From Ignavibacteriota bacterium (lineage in GTDB: Bacteria; Bacteroidota; Ignavibacteria; Ignavibacteriales; Melioribacteraceae): a stretch of DNA of 64,000 nucleotides. The stretch is taken from assembly GCA_002698995.1 (NCBI GenBank), contig PAAX01000002.1, positions 1 to 64,000 on the forward strand, given 5' to 3'. The notes under the pieces are model-generated. The model saw nothing but the letters and a program-made list of their open reading frames with translations. It searched no databases and was not told where the DNA came from. The position numbers and the translations under genes are program-made. Positions 36,054 to 44,399 of the stretch are shown here, piece after piece (positions within the stretch are counted from its first letter, which is position 1; every line of letters starts with the position of its first letter).

Positions 36054-36752
36054 ATGGTTTGGCGTATAACTCTTTTCATTTTGATGAGTTTTGTTATTGT
36101 AGCAGGGTTAGCTTTTCCTGTAGTTAAATCACCTGAAACTTGGTATCAATTTCCACTAATTCCCGGATTGGAAGAAAAAGCAAAAATTATTTTCTTTCAT
36201 GTTCCTACTGCATGGCTTTCTGTTATTGCTTTTCTTACTGCCATGGTTTACGGTGTTAAATACTTAGTAAAAAAGAATTTGGATGATGATGCAAAATCAA
36301 ATTCTGCTCTTCAGCTTGGGATGGTTTTTGCAATTTTAGCAACAGTTACCGGCTCAATTTGGGCAAAGTTTACATGGGGTGCGTTTTGGCATTGGGATCC
36401 AAGAGAAACAAGTATTTTCATTCTGTTGTTAATTTACGGTTCTTTATTTGCACTCCGTTCAGCAATAGAAAATGAAGATAAGAGAGCAAGACTTTCAGCC
36501 GTTTATTCAATCATTGCATTCTTAACTGTTCCTTTCTTCATATTCATTATGCCAAGAATTATGGTTGGCTTGCATCCCGGCTCGGCAAATGATGATACCA
36601 GCGGTCCGGTTGTAGATTTTAGAATGGATTTTAACATGCAGGTAGTTTTTTATCTTTCGCTAATTGCATTTACAATACTTTACTGGTGGATGTGGAAAGT
36701 AAATTATAAATCACTGATTATAAAAGATAAATTATCAAAAAAATTAATCTGA
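36054..36752 (+). CDS. ccmC: heme-handling membrane protein CcmC
   Basis: A 232-residue, six-helix protein of the heme handling family. The tryptophan-rich WWD motif TWGAFWHWDPRETS (about residues 107-120) binds heme on the periplasmic face, and His residues in FFHVPTAW and GLHPGS are placed as the axial ligands. In cytochrome c maturation system I, CcmC with CcmD loads heme onto CcmE. First gene of a tight ccmC-ccmD-ccmE-ccmF operon. The ABC subunits CcmA and CcmB, usually upstream, are not in the window. Confidence 0.93.
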   Translation: MVWRITLFILMSFVIVAGLAFPVVKSPETWYQFPLIPGLEEKAKIIFFHVPTAWLSVIAFLTAMVYGVKYLVKKNLDDDAKSNSALQLGMVFAILATVTGSIWAKFTWGAFWHWDPRETSIFILLLIYGSLFALRSAIENEDKRARLSAVYSIIAFLTVPFFIFIMPRIMVGLHPGSANDDTSGPVVDFRMDFNMQVVFYLSLIAFTILYWWMWKVNYKSLIIKDKLSKKLI

Positions 36753-36760
36753 GGTAAATT

Positions 36761-36913
36761 TTGGAAAGCTTATATAACTTTTTAGAAACAAACTCAATTT
36801 ATATAGTTCTTTTCATTTCTCTTACAATTTGGCTTGGCATTTTCTTATTCTTATACTCTGCCGATAAAAGATTGAAGGAAATTGAAAAGGAATTAAAGGA
36901 GAATAAACAATGA
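36761..36913 (+). CDS. ccmD: CcmD-like small membrane protein
   Basis: A 50-residue protein starting at TTG with GAGG eight bases upstream (overlapping the ccmC stop). It has one hydrophobic helix (IYIVLFISLTIWLGIFLFLY) followed by a charged helix DKRLKEIEKELKENK. This topology, size and place between ccmC and ccmE identify CcmD, which holds CcmC and CcmE together and helps release of heme-loaded CcmE. Its TGA overlaps the ATG of ccmE by four bases (ATGA), so translation is coupled. Sequence identity in this family is always low, so position carries most of the weight. Confidence 0.8.
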   Translation: MESLYNFLETNSIYIVLFISLTIWLGIFLFLYSADKRLKEIEKELKENKQ

Positions 36914-37299
36914 ATAACAAATATATTTTCGGCGGATTCATAATAGTTGTTTTCTTAGGTATGATGGCTTATTTGTTTACTCAAACAAATGTTGCTTATG
37001 AAAATGACTTCAAGAATGTAATGACAACCGACAACACGGTAAAAGCTACCGGAGCTTGGGTTAAATCAAAAAACTATCATATTGATTCCGAAAAAAATCT
37101 TTTCTCTTTCTACATGGTAGATAATCATGGAACAGAATTAAAAGTTGTTTACAAAGGAGCAATCCCAAATAACTTTGAATCATCAACAAGTGTTGTAGTA
37201 ACAGGCAAATTTCAGAACGGTGTTTTTGTAGCAAGCGATATTCTTACAAAATGTCCTTCTAAATATGAAGAACAATTTGACGAAGATACAAAAAGCTAA
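36910..37299 (+). CDS. ccmE: heme chaperone CcmE, cysteine variant
   Basis: A 129-residue periplasmic heme chaperone anchored by one N-terminal helix (about 7-23), followed by the OB-fold domain (VKATGAWV, FSFYMVDNHGTELKVVYKG, VVVTGKF, FVASDILTKCPSKYEE). In most CcmE the heme is bound covalently by His in an HxxxY motif; here the motif is C115-PSK-Y119. The CxxxY form is known from Desulfovibrio and archaea and defines the variant system often called I*, which also lacks CcmH. That matches the gene set seen here. Confidence 0.92.
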   Translation: MNNKYIFGGFIIVVFLGMMAYLFTQTNVAYENDFKNVMTTDNTVKATGAWVKSKNYHIDSEKNLFSFYMVDNHGTELKVVYKGAIPNNFESSTSVVVTGKFQNGVFVASDILTKCPSKYEEQFDEDTKS

Positions 37300-37320
37300 A
37301 TTTTAGTAAAGGAGTAAATA

Positions 37321-39747
37321 ATGATAGGTAATATATTTCTGACCCTGGCTCTTCTTGCCAGCGTTTTTTCAATGGCAATGTATTATTTTACTTATAAGAA
37401 TTATAATAATACATTAAAACTTGCACGTATAGGTTATCATTCAATGACAATACTTGTTATTGCCGCAAGTTTACTTTTAATGCATGCCCTATTAACTCAT
37501 AATTATGAAATAAAATATGTTTTTAATTACAGCAGCAGCGATCTTTCTACCGGTCTGTTGATGTCTACTTTTTGGGCCGGACAAGAAGGAAGCTTTATGC
37601 TGTGGACTTTATTAACTGTAATTGTTGGTTTAATTTTATTAGAATATACCAGCAGAAGAGGCGATTTAGAACCAAGAGTTATGATGGTTTTTTCTCTTGC
37701 CGTAACTTTCCTTCTTGTTATGGTTAATCCTTTGTTGAAAAGTCCTTTTAATTTTATTTGGACAGAACCGACATTTATTGAAGTAGCAAAACTTAATTCA
37801 TCTATTTTAAGTCAATCTTTTATGTCAGGTTTCTTTTTCTCTGATCCTGGTTCAGGAAAAGATTTCGTTAAAGTTGGTCCAGAATTAGTAGCAATTCTAA
37901 AAGCAAATGGAATTTCGTTAAATCAATTTATAATTGAAGGAAAAGGATTAAATCCGCTTCTGCAGAATTTCTGGATGCAGATTCACCCACCAATATTATT
38001 TATTGGATTTGCAATGGCTACCGTTCCTTTTGCATTTGCTTTTGCAGCTTTAATTAAAAATGAATACAATGAATGGGTTAAACAATCTCTTCCATGGATG
38101 CTCTCAGCTTCAATGATTTTAGGATTAGGAATTATGCTCGGCGGTTACTGGGCTTACGGTGTGCTTGGCTGGGGCGGTTATTGGGGATGGGATCCGGTTG
38201 AAAACTCCTCTTTAGTGCCATGGTTAATAAGCGTTGCCGCAATTCACACTATGCTTGTTCAAAAAAAGAATCAGAATAAAGGAATAGGAAGATTTGTTAA
38301 AACAAATTTACTTCTTGCGATAATGACTTACGTTCTTGTACTTTACAGCACATTCTTAACTCGCAGCGGTATTTTAGGAGATTCTTCTGTTCACTCATTT
38401 GTTTCTCCGGGTGCACTTGTTTATTTATTCTTAGTTTTATTTTTAGGTTCATTTACACTTCTTGGTTTTGGCGCTGTTGCTTATAGATGGAAATATCTAA
38501 ATCAAAAATTCAATTATGAAGAAAATGTATTCTCAAGAGAATTAGCATTATTTACTGGAAGTATTGCTTTGATTGCTTCTGCAATAATTATTCTGATTGG
38601 TACCTCTGCACCAATATTTGGTCAGTCTGTTGAAATCAAATTTTATAATGAAGCAAATCTACCAATAGCAATTATAATAGGAATTGTAAACGGTTTAAGT
38701 CTCCTCTTAAAATGGAAGCATACAAACGGAAAATCATTGATCAAAAATTCCTACTTTGCTTTAGGTGCAGCTTTAGCATCAACAGTACTAATTGTGCTGT
38801 TTGGAAATGTTACCAATTTTATGCTTATAGTATTTACATTAACAACAGCTTTTGCTCTTTGGGTTAATGTTGAAATTGCATATAAAATATTCAAAGGAAA
38901 AAAATCATTCTTAGGTGCTTACATTGCACATTTTGGATTAGCATTATTCTTTTTAGGTGTGATTGCAACCGGAGGTACTTCTGAAACAAAACAGGTTAAT
39001 CTTGCAAAAGGTGAAACAGTTAGTGCTTTAGGATATGATCTTACATTTAACGGATACAGAACGATTGATAACGGAAAGAAATATGCTTTCGATATATTAG
39101 TTAAAAAAGGGAACAATGAATCAATTATTTCTCCTGTAATGTATGTTGCAGAATTCAATAACAGTTTGATGAGAGAACCTGATATATGGTCAAAGTTCAC
39201 AAAGGATTTTTACATTGCTCCGGTTGGTTATAACAGCGGTGAAGAATCTCACAGTGAAGGTGACGGACATAATCATGGAACAAGCACTAGAATGGTTAAA
39301 GGAGATTCTTTTGAAGCTCTTGGTGCAAAGATCACTTTTAATACTTTTGAATTAGGTGATGGTAGTTCCGAAGCAATGATGAACGGCGGTGCAATTAAAG
39401 TTGGTGCCGTATTAAATGTTGTTGTAAACGGTAAATCATACGATGTAAAACCATATCTGGAAATATTAAATGGTGAAAGAACTTATCAACCTGCGTTAAT
39501 TGAAAGTGAAAATCTGAAATTCGAACTCACTTCTGTTGAAGCTTCATCCGGAAGTATTAATCTGCAAGTCTCAAACATAAACGGAACTGCTGACGAACCA
39601 GCAGTTGCTGAAAAAGAAATGAAAGAAACATTAACAATTGATGCTAGTATTAAACCTTTTATTAATCTAGTTTGGTTAGGGACATTAGTTATGGTGATTG
39701 GTTATATTATTTCAGCCTTCCGAAGGACGAAAGAATCACAAAGCTAA
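37321..39747 (+). CDS. ccmF: cytochrome c heme lyase CcmF
   Basis: An 808-residue polytopic protein that attaches heme from CcmE to apocytochrome c outside the membrane. The WWD motif is GWGGYWGWDPVENSSLVPWL; MQIHPPILFIGFA and FLTRSGILGDSSVHSF carry conserved His. About 15 helices are expected, with a large soluble domain before the last helix. That domain contains a His-rich stretch, EESHSEGDGHNHG (about 641-653), not typical of the family. GGAG precedes the ATG. A strong terminator follows, so the operon ends here without ccmG or ccmH. Confidence 0.93.
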   Translation: MIGNIFLTLALLASVFSMAMYYFTYKNYNNTLKLARIGYHSMTILVIAASLLLMHALLTHNYEIKYVFNYSSSDLSTGLLMSTFWAGQEGSFMLWTLLTVIVGLILLEYTSRRGDLEPRVMMVFSLAVTFLLVMVNPLLKSPFNFIWTEPTFIEVAKLNSSILSQSFMSGFFFSDPGSGKDFVKVGPELVAILKANGISLNQFIIEGKGLNPLLQNFWMQIHPPILFIGFAMATVPFAFAFAALIKNEYNEWVKQSLPWMLSASMILGLGIMLGGYWAYGVLGWGGYWGWDPVENSSLVPWLISVAAIHTMLVQKKNQNKGIGRFVKTNLLLAIMTYVLVLYSTFLTRSGILGDSSVHSFVSPGALVYLFLVLFLGSFTLLGFGAVAYRWKYLNQKFNYEENVFSRELALFTGSIALIASAIIILIGTSAPIFGQSVEIKFYNEANLPIAIIIGIVNGLSLLLKWKHTNGKSLIKNSYFALGAALASTVLIVLFGNVTNFMLIVFTLTTAFALWVNVEIAYKIFKGKKSFLGAYIAHFGLALFFLGVIATGGTSETKQVNLAKGETVSALGYDLTFNGYRTIDNGKKYAFDILVKKGNNESIISPVMYVAEFNNSLMREPDIWSKFTKDFYIAPVGYNSGEESHSEGDGHNHGTSTRMVKGDSFEALGAKITFNTFELGDGSSEAMMNGGAIKVGAVLNVVVNGKSYDVKPYLEILNGERTYQPALIESENLKFELTSVEASSGSINLQVSNINGTADEPAVAEKEMKETLTIDASIKPFINLVWLGTLVMVIGYIISAFRRTKESQS

Positions 39748-39753
39748 ATTTTC

Positions 39754-39783
39754 AAAGGGCAGTTCTACTGCCCTTTTTTTTTA
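39754..39783 (+). terminator. intrinsic terminator of the ccm operon
   Basis: A 9-bp stem AAAGGGCAG/CTGCCCTTT with a five-base loop runs into nine T. It begins seven bases after the ccmF stop. Confidence 0.9.
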
Positions 39784-39803
39784 ACTAAATTTATACTTTC
39801 AAC

Positions 39804-40592
39804 ATGGATTATATTTTAATTTGCCTAGTCAGTTTTTTTGTTGCCGGATTAACTTTTTTCTCCGGCTTCGGCTTAGGAACTTTACTCCTCCCCGCATTTG
39901 CCCTTTTCTTTTCAATAGAAACTGCTATTGCAGCTACGGCTGCTGTACATCTTGCTAAAAACATATTTAAAGCATTTCTTATTGGTAAAAGCGCAGATAA
40001 GCAGTTGGTATTGTTGTTTGCGATTCCGGCTGCAATTGCAGCATTTATTGGTGCAGCATTATTAAATGTAATCAGTCAAATATCCTTTAAATTTTCTTAC
40101 ACTCTTTTCGATAATACATTATTCGTTACTCCGGTTAAGTTATTAATTGCAATTTTAATGATATTTTTTGCTTTTTTTGAAATCATTCCGCATTTAAGAA
40201 GTAAGCAGATTCAGAAAAAGTATATTCCTTTAGGTGGAATTTTATCCGGTTTTTTCGGGGGACTTTCAGGGCATCAAGGAGCATTGCGGACTGCATTTCT
40301 TCTTAGAGCAGGATTGGATAAAAAAGAATTTATAGGAACTATTGTTTTATCAGCAATTATTATTGATTTATCCCGTTTGCTGGTTTACGGCTCAACATTT
40401 TTAAGTAGTAAACTTGATATATTTTTTGGAGATGAAATAAGAGGTTTAATTATTGCCGGAACTTTATGTGCCTTTGTGGGATCGGCTATTGGCAAATATC
40501 TTCTTGAAAAAGTCACCTTTAAAGGAATTCAAGTTACTGTTGCTGCAATGTTAATCATTTTAGGCACTGCAATAGGAGCCGGTTTTATCTAA
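39804..40592 (+). CDS. TauE/SafE (TSUP) family permease
   Basis: A 262-residue membrane protein with seven to eight helices in two inverted halves. The motif GFGLGTLLLPAF in the first half and GGILSGFFGGLSGHQGALRTAF in the second are the two TSUP signatures. Members carry sulfite, sulfoacetate, thiosulfate or other organosulfur anions. No sulfur gene is adjacent, so the substrate stays open. The unknown gene that follows after 21 bases may be in the same transcript. Confidence 0.85.
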   Translation: MDYILICLVSFFVAGLTFFSGFGLGTLLLPAFALFFSIETAIAATAAVHLAKNIFKAFLIGKSADKQLVLLFAIPAAIAAFIGAALLNVISQISFKFSYTLFDNTLFVTPVKLLIAILMIFFAFFEIIPHLRSKQIQKKYIPLGGILSGFFGGLSGHQGALRTAFLLRAGLDKKEFIGTIVLSAIIIDLSRLLVYGSTFLSSKLDIFFGDEIRGLIIAGTLCAFVGSAIGKYLLEKVTFKGIQVTVAAMLIILGTAIGAGFI

Positions 40593-40613
40593 TAAATTAG
40601 AAGAGGATCTATA

Positions 40614-41531
40614 TTGGAATTTGAAAATCTTACGCTGATCTCAAATAAAAAAGGACTTCAAAAAGTAAAACTAACTCTGCAAAAATTAGAGAAGATAATT
40701 CCCAATCTTATAATAAGTAAACCAAGATATGGTGAAATAAGAGATCAAATTTTAATTTCTTTTAGAATTTCAAAAGATCATCTTTCCATTGTAGTACAAA
40801 AATTAATTTATAACGATATTAAAATACTTCCTACCACAGACGAAATAAAAACAATTATAGAAAATCTAACTAATGAATTAGCCACAAAGAATCCAATTGT
40901 TTCAATGGGCTGGGAGGAAGCCAGACCTAAAGTAAAAAAACCGACTCTTTCTATTTCGCAGCTAGAAGAAATGGCTGAAGAAGGCAATTATGAAGAGATA
41001 TTAAAAATCTCAAAGGATATGATTAATTATGGTCAATCTTTAGTTGAAAGAGCTCAGAAGGTACTTAACCAAACTATCTTTAATGCAATTCAAAAAAATT
41101 ATGAAACGGGTCAATCAAATAAAATAAAAGCAAAGGAATCTATTGATAATTTAATTAAAATTGCCGGCGAACCGATTTTGAGATCTACACAAAAAACAGA
41201 ATTAATTAAAGAAGCAGGTAATTTTGCAATTGAGTTAAGTAAAAACTTTGATGATCTGCATGACGAACTAATCTTAATCGCAAATAATAACAAAATTCAT
41301 AATCTTACAAATGTAAAGGCTGTTATTGCTTTTGCTGAACTAATAAAACTTAATGAACCCGAAAGTTCGGAATTAATTGAATTTGCAGTGCGAGAAATAA
41401 ATCTGAGGTGGCTTTCAATTGCATTGGATGTTGCGCAGACTAACTTATCACCAACAGAACTAAAAACTTTTAATGATTTTATTGAATTTGTGAAAACAAA
41501 AAGAGCCGGCAAAGCCGACTCTGAAAATTAG
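40614..41531 (+). CDS. hypothetical helical protein
   Basis: A 305-residue protein I do not recognise. TTG is used as start because GAGG lies about eight bases upstream and no ATG is near. The first 100 residues alternate strands and helices (KKGLQKVKLTLQKLEKII, DQILISFRISKDHLSIVVQK). A central Pro-rich link (ARPKVKKPTLSIS) leads to an all-helical region of about 190 residues with a repeat-like rhythm suggesting HEAT/TPR-type packing. No signal peptide, membrane helix or catalytic motif. Its last codons encode a minus-strand terminator (see separate entry). Confidence 0.6.
   Translation: MEFENLTLISNKKGLQKVKLTLQKLEKIIPNLIISKPRYGEIRDQILISFRISKDHLSIVVQKLIYNDIKILPTTDEIKTIIENLTNELATKNPIVSMGWEEARPKVKKPTLSISQLEEMAEEGNYEEILKISKDMINYGQSLVERAQKVLNQTIFNAIQKNYETGQSNKIKAKESIDNLIKIAGEPILRSTQKTELIKEAGNFAIELSKNFDDLHDELILIANNNKIHNLTNVKAVIAFAELIKLNEPESSELIEFAVREINLRWLSIALDVAQTNLSPTELKTFNDFIEFVKTKRAGKADSEN
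41494..41522 (-). terminator. intrinsic terminator of the hemH-hemL operon, inside the neighbour's coding end
   Basis: Read on the minus strand: AGAGTCGGC, loop TTT, GCCGGCTCT, then TTTTTGTTTT. One mismatch in a 9-bp GC-rich stem. It begins 26 bases after the hemL stop and occupies the final codons of the convergent 305-aa gene. Confidence 0.8.
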
Positions 41532-41547
41532 ACTTTCTAAACAAACT

Positions 41548-42837
41548 TTATAAAATTGCTTTCAATGATTCATAATGTGCATCAATGGTTTTATCCAAAT
41601 CTTCTTTTGAATGAACCGATGATACGAACATTGCTTCAAATTGAGCCGGAGCCAAATAAATACCTCTCTTTAACATTTCATGAAAATATTTTCCATAAAG
41701 CTCTGTATTTGATTTTACTGCAGTTTTGAAATCTGTTACTTCTTCTTCGGTAAAAAACATGCAAGACATACTTCCAACTCTATTCATCGCATAATTCTTT
41801 CCAAGTCTTTCAAGATTTTCTTTCATTCCTTTTTCTAAATAAACAGATTTCTCTTCAAGCAATTCATAGATTTTACTATTCTCTTTGATATAAGATAAAA
41901 CTGCATAACCAACCGACATTGCAAGAGGATTCCCGCTCAATGTTCCGGCTTGATATATTGGTCCGCTTGGAGCTATTCTTTCCATAATTTCTTTCTTTCC
42001 GCCAAATGCTCCAACAGGTAAACCGCCGCCTATAATTTTTCCAAATGTAGATAGGTCAGGTTTAATTCCCAATACTTCCTGTGCTCCCCCTTTGGCAACT
42101 CTAAATCCGGTCATAACTTCATCAAAAATTAAAACTATTCCTTCTTCATCACATATCTGTCTTAATCCTTTTGCAAATTCATCAGACATTCTTACAACGC
42201 CCATGTTTCCTGCTATAGGTTCAACAATAATTGCGGCAATTTCATTTTTATTTTCAGATACTAATTTTTTTACAGACTCTAAATCGTTAAAATCTGCCAT
42301 TAATGTATCTTTGGCATTCCCTGTTGTTACTCCCGGACTAGTAGGAACACCAAGAGTCAGCGCACCCGATCCGGCTTTTATTAGGAAATAATCAGCATGT
42401 CCATGATAACAGCCTTCAAACTTTATAAATTTTTCTCTTCCGGTATAACCGCGTGCGGCTCTAACTGCACTCATTGTTGCTTCTGTTCCGCTGTTTACCA
42501 TTCTAACCATTTCTAAAGATGGAATAATTTCGGTAACAAGTTTTGCCATTTTGATTTCTATTTCTGTCGGAGCTCCAAAGCTTACACCGTTTTCAATAGC
42601 ATTGTATAAAGCATCTTTCACAAAATCCGGATTGTGTCCGAAGATATGAGGACCCCAGCTGCCGATGTAATCTATATATTCGTTTCCATCAACGTCAGTC
42701 ATTTTAGATCCGTGTCCCTTTGAAATAAATAAAGGATTTCCACCTACAGACTTAAATGCTCTAACCGGAGAATTTACTCCACCGGGTATATATTTCTGCG
42801 CTTCCTTAAATAGTTCTTCACTTCTCTTAATATTCAT
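41548..42837 (-). CDS. hemL: glutamate-1-semialdehyde 2,1-aminomutase
   Basis: A 429-residue PLP enzyme turning glutamate-1-semialdehyde into 5-aminolevulinate, the second step of the C5 heme route. Seen: [52 protein letters not shown] and the PLP-lysine segment [20 protein letters not shown] chosen over an in-frame start 14 codons upstream because AGGAG lies five bases before it. Last gene of the hemH-hemY-(4HB)-hemB-hemL operon; its terminator lies in the 3' end of the next gene. Confidence 0.96.
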   Translation of the reverse strand: MNIKRSEELFKEAQKYIPGGVNSPVRAFKSVGGNPLFISKGHGSKMTDVDGNEYIDYIGSWGPHIFGHNPDFVKDALYNAIENGVSFGAPTEIEIKMAKLVTEIIPSLEMVRMVNSGTEATMSAVRAARGYTGREKFIKFEGCYHGHADYFLIKAGSGALTLGVPTSPGVTTGNAKDTLMADFNDLESVKKLVSENKNEIAAIIVEPIAGNMGVVRMSDEFAKGLRQICDEEGIVLIFDEVMTGFRVAKGGAQEVLGIKPDLSTFGKIIGGGLPVGAFGGKKEIMERIAPSGPIYQAGTLSGNPLAMSVGYAVLSYIKENSKIYELLEEKSVYLEKGMKENLERLGKNYAMNRVGSMSCMFFTEEEVTDFKTAVKSNTELYGKYFHEMLKRGIYLAPAQFEAMFVSSVHSKEDLDKTIDAHYESLKAIL

Positions 42838-42964
42838 TCTAACTCCTTGATTCAAACTTTTTGTAATAAAATAATCCAACTAACAATTTTATACTTCCAG
42901 CATCTTACAAATTCAAGCTATTCCAGAAAACAGCATCTACTTATTTTCTAATCTGAATTCTAGC

Positions 42965-43951
42965 TTACTTCCTTATTCTATCAATATACTTAGCAGCATC
43001 TTTAGCAAAATAAGTTAGAATCATATCGGCACCGGCACGTTTTATTGCAACTAATGATTCAATCATAACTCTTTCTTCATCAATCCAGTCAAGTTGTCCG
43101 GCTGCTTTTATCATCGAGTATTCACCGCTTACTTGATAAGCCGCAGTAGGCATTTGATATTCTTCTTTAACTCTGTAGATAATATCAAGATATGCCCCGG
43201 CAGGTTTTACCATAATTATATCGGCACCTTCATCCACATCAAGATCAGCTTCTCTAATTGCTTCATTAGAATTTGCAACATCCATTTGGTGAGAACGTCT
43301 ATCTCCGAATGTTGGCGTTGATTCAGCAGCATCTCTAAAAGGTCCATAATAACCGCTCGCATATTTAACAGCATAACTCATTATTGGTATATTTTGAAAT
43401 CCTTTATAGTCAAGCGCTTTTCTGATAGCAGCAACTCTACCATCCATCATATCGCTTGGAGCAATTATATCTGCACCAGCTTCTGCATGAGAAACAGCTT
43501 CTTTAGCCAACAATGATACTGTTTCATCATTTAGAATTTCTTCTCCATTCAATAATCCGCAGTGACCATGAGATGTATATTCGCATAAGCATACATCAGT
43601 AATTACTAGCAAATCTTTTACTTCAGCTTTTATTGCTCTTATTGCTCTTTGTATAATTCCATTAGGATCGTAAGCTTCAGAACCTTTCTCATCTTTATGT
43701 TCCGGAATTCCAAACAGAATTACAGCAGGAATACCCAAATCTCTAACTTCCTTGCATTCTTTAACTAAAATGTCAATTGACATTTGAAAAACACCGGGCA
43801 TAGATTTTATTTCTGTTTTTATATTTTCTCCCGGACGAACAAACAAGGGATAAATTAAATCGTTCTTTTGTAATTCAGTTTCTCTTACCATATCTCTTAA
43901 AATAGGATTATAACGTAATCTTCTTAATCTTAATGTAGGATAAAATGACAT
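42965..43951 (-). CDS. hemB: delta-aminolevulinic acid dehydratase (porphobilinogen synthase)
   Basis: A 328-residue enzyme joining two 5-aminolevulinate molecules to porphobilinogen. The zinc-type cysteines are present in [15 protein letters not shown]. The two active-site lysines are in [18 protein letters not shown] and [16 protein letters not shown] lies six bases upstream of the ATG. Gap to hemL is 127 bases, larger than elsewhere in the operon. The gene directly upstream is a four-helix-bundle cassette that appears to be inserted between hemY and hemB. Confidence 0.96.
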   Translation of the reverse strand: MSFYPTLRLRRLRYNPILRDMVRETELQKNDLIYPLFVRPGENIKTEIKSMPGVFQMSIDILVKECKEVRDLGIPAVILFGIPEHKDEKGSEAYDPNGIIQRAIRAIKAEVKDLLVITDVCLCEYTSHGHCGLLNGEEILNDETVSLLAKEAVSHAEAGADIIAPSDMMDGRVAAIRKALDYKGFQNIPIMSYAVKYASGYYGPFRDAAESTPTFGDRRSHQMDVANSNEAIREADLDVDEGADIIMVKPAGAYLDIIYRVKEEYQMPTAAYQVSGEYSMIKAAGQLDWIDEERVMIESLVAIKRAGADMILTYFAKDAAKYIDRIRK

Positions 43952-43970
43952 GTCAACTCCGTTTTCAATT

Positions 43971-43998
43971 TATAATGTAGAATGTATAATTTACAATT
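43971..43998 (+). repeat. left inverted repeat of the four-helix-bundle cassette
   Basis: This 28-base stretch starting TATAATGTAGAATG matches the reverse complement of 44372-44399 at 22 of 28 positions by my alignment. It contains the stop codon of the enclosed gene. Confidence 0.6.
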
Positions 43999-44374
43999 TA
44001 TTGTTTTCTTTTGATTTTTTTATAATTGTTGTAAGCAGTTTAGTTATTTCAATGCAATCATTATATAAACTTTTGAATTCTTTTTCATTTATTAAATCTG
44101 ATGCAAAAAATAATTTCAACCAATATTCAGTTTCTCTTGATTCCTTTAACGAAATACCCAGCTTGTTTATAAAATCTTTTTTAGTAAATGCACTTTGAGC
44201 CTCATTAATATTAGCTCCTATTGAAGTAGCGCTTTTAAGAAGCTGTTTATAAATTGGTTCAAAAGTTCTCTCCTTCTTTAAACCAATTTTATAAAATTTT
44301 ACAATTCTAACGGCAAACTCCAAACTCTTTTCCAATACAATATTTTTGCCACTACCTGTCACATCCAACCACAT
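43991..44374 (-). CDS. four-helix-bundle protein (23S rRNA IVS/S23 family)
   Basis: A 127-residue protein. The family pattern is clear: KNIVLEKSLEFAVRIVKFYK, LLKSATSIGANINEAQSAFTKKDF, ISLKESRETEYWLKLF and a last helix CIEITKLLTTIIKKSK. The family (TIGR02436-type) occurs in intervening sequences of 23S rRNA in Leptospira and Coxiella and as stand-alone genes in Bacteroidota and relatives; a pentameric four-helix bundle (as in Avd of diversity-generating retroelements) binds nucleic acid. The cellular role of stand-alone copies is unknown. Same strand as the heme genes. Confidence 0.85.
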   Translation of the reverse strand: MWLDVTGSGKNIVLEKSLEFAVRIVKFYKIGLKKERTFEPIYKQLLKSATSIGANINEAQSAFTKKDFINKLGISLKESRETEYWLKLFFASDLINEKEFKSLYNDCIEITKLLTTIIKKSKENNKL

Positions 44375-44399
44375 TATACATTGTGCATTTTACATTATA
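44372..44399 (-). repeat. right inverted repeat of the four-helix-bundle cassette
   Basis: Reverse complement starts TATAATGTAAAATGCACAATG and pairs with the left repeat. It carries the ATG of the four-helix-bundle gene and overlaps the hemY stop. Confidence 0.6.

Noticed and set aside
43991-44374. Four-helix-bundle gene as an intervening sequence of a 23S rRNA gene
   Set aside because: Flanks are heme genes, not rRNA; the family match is to the protein only.
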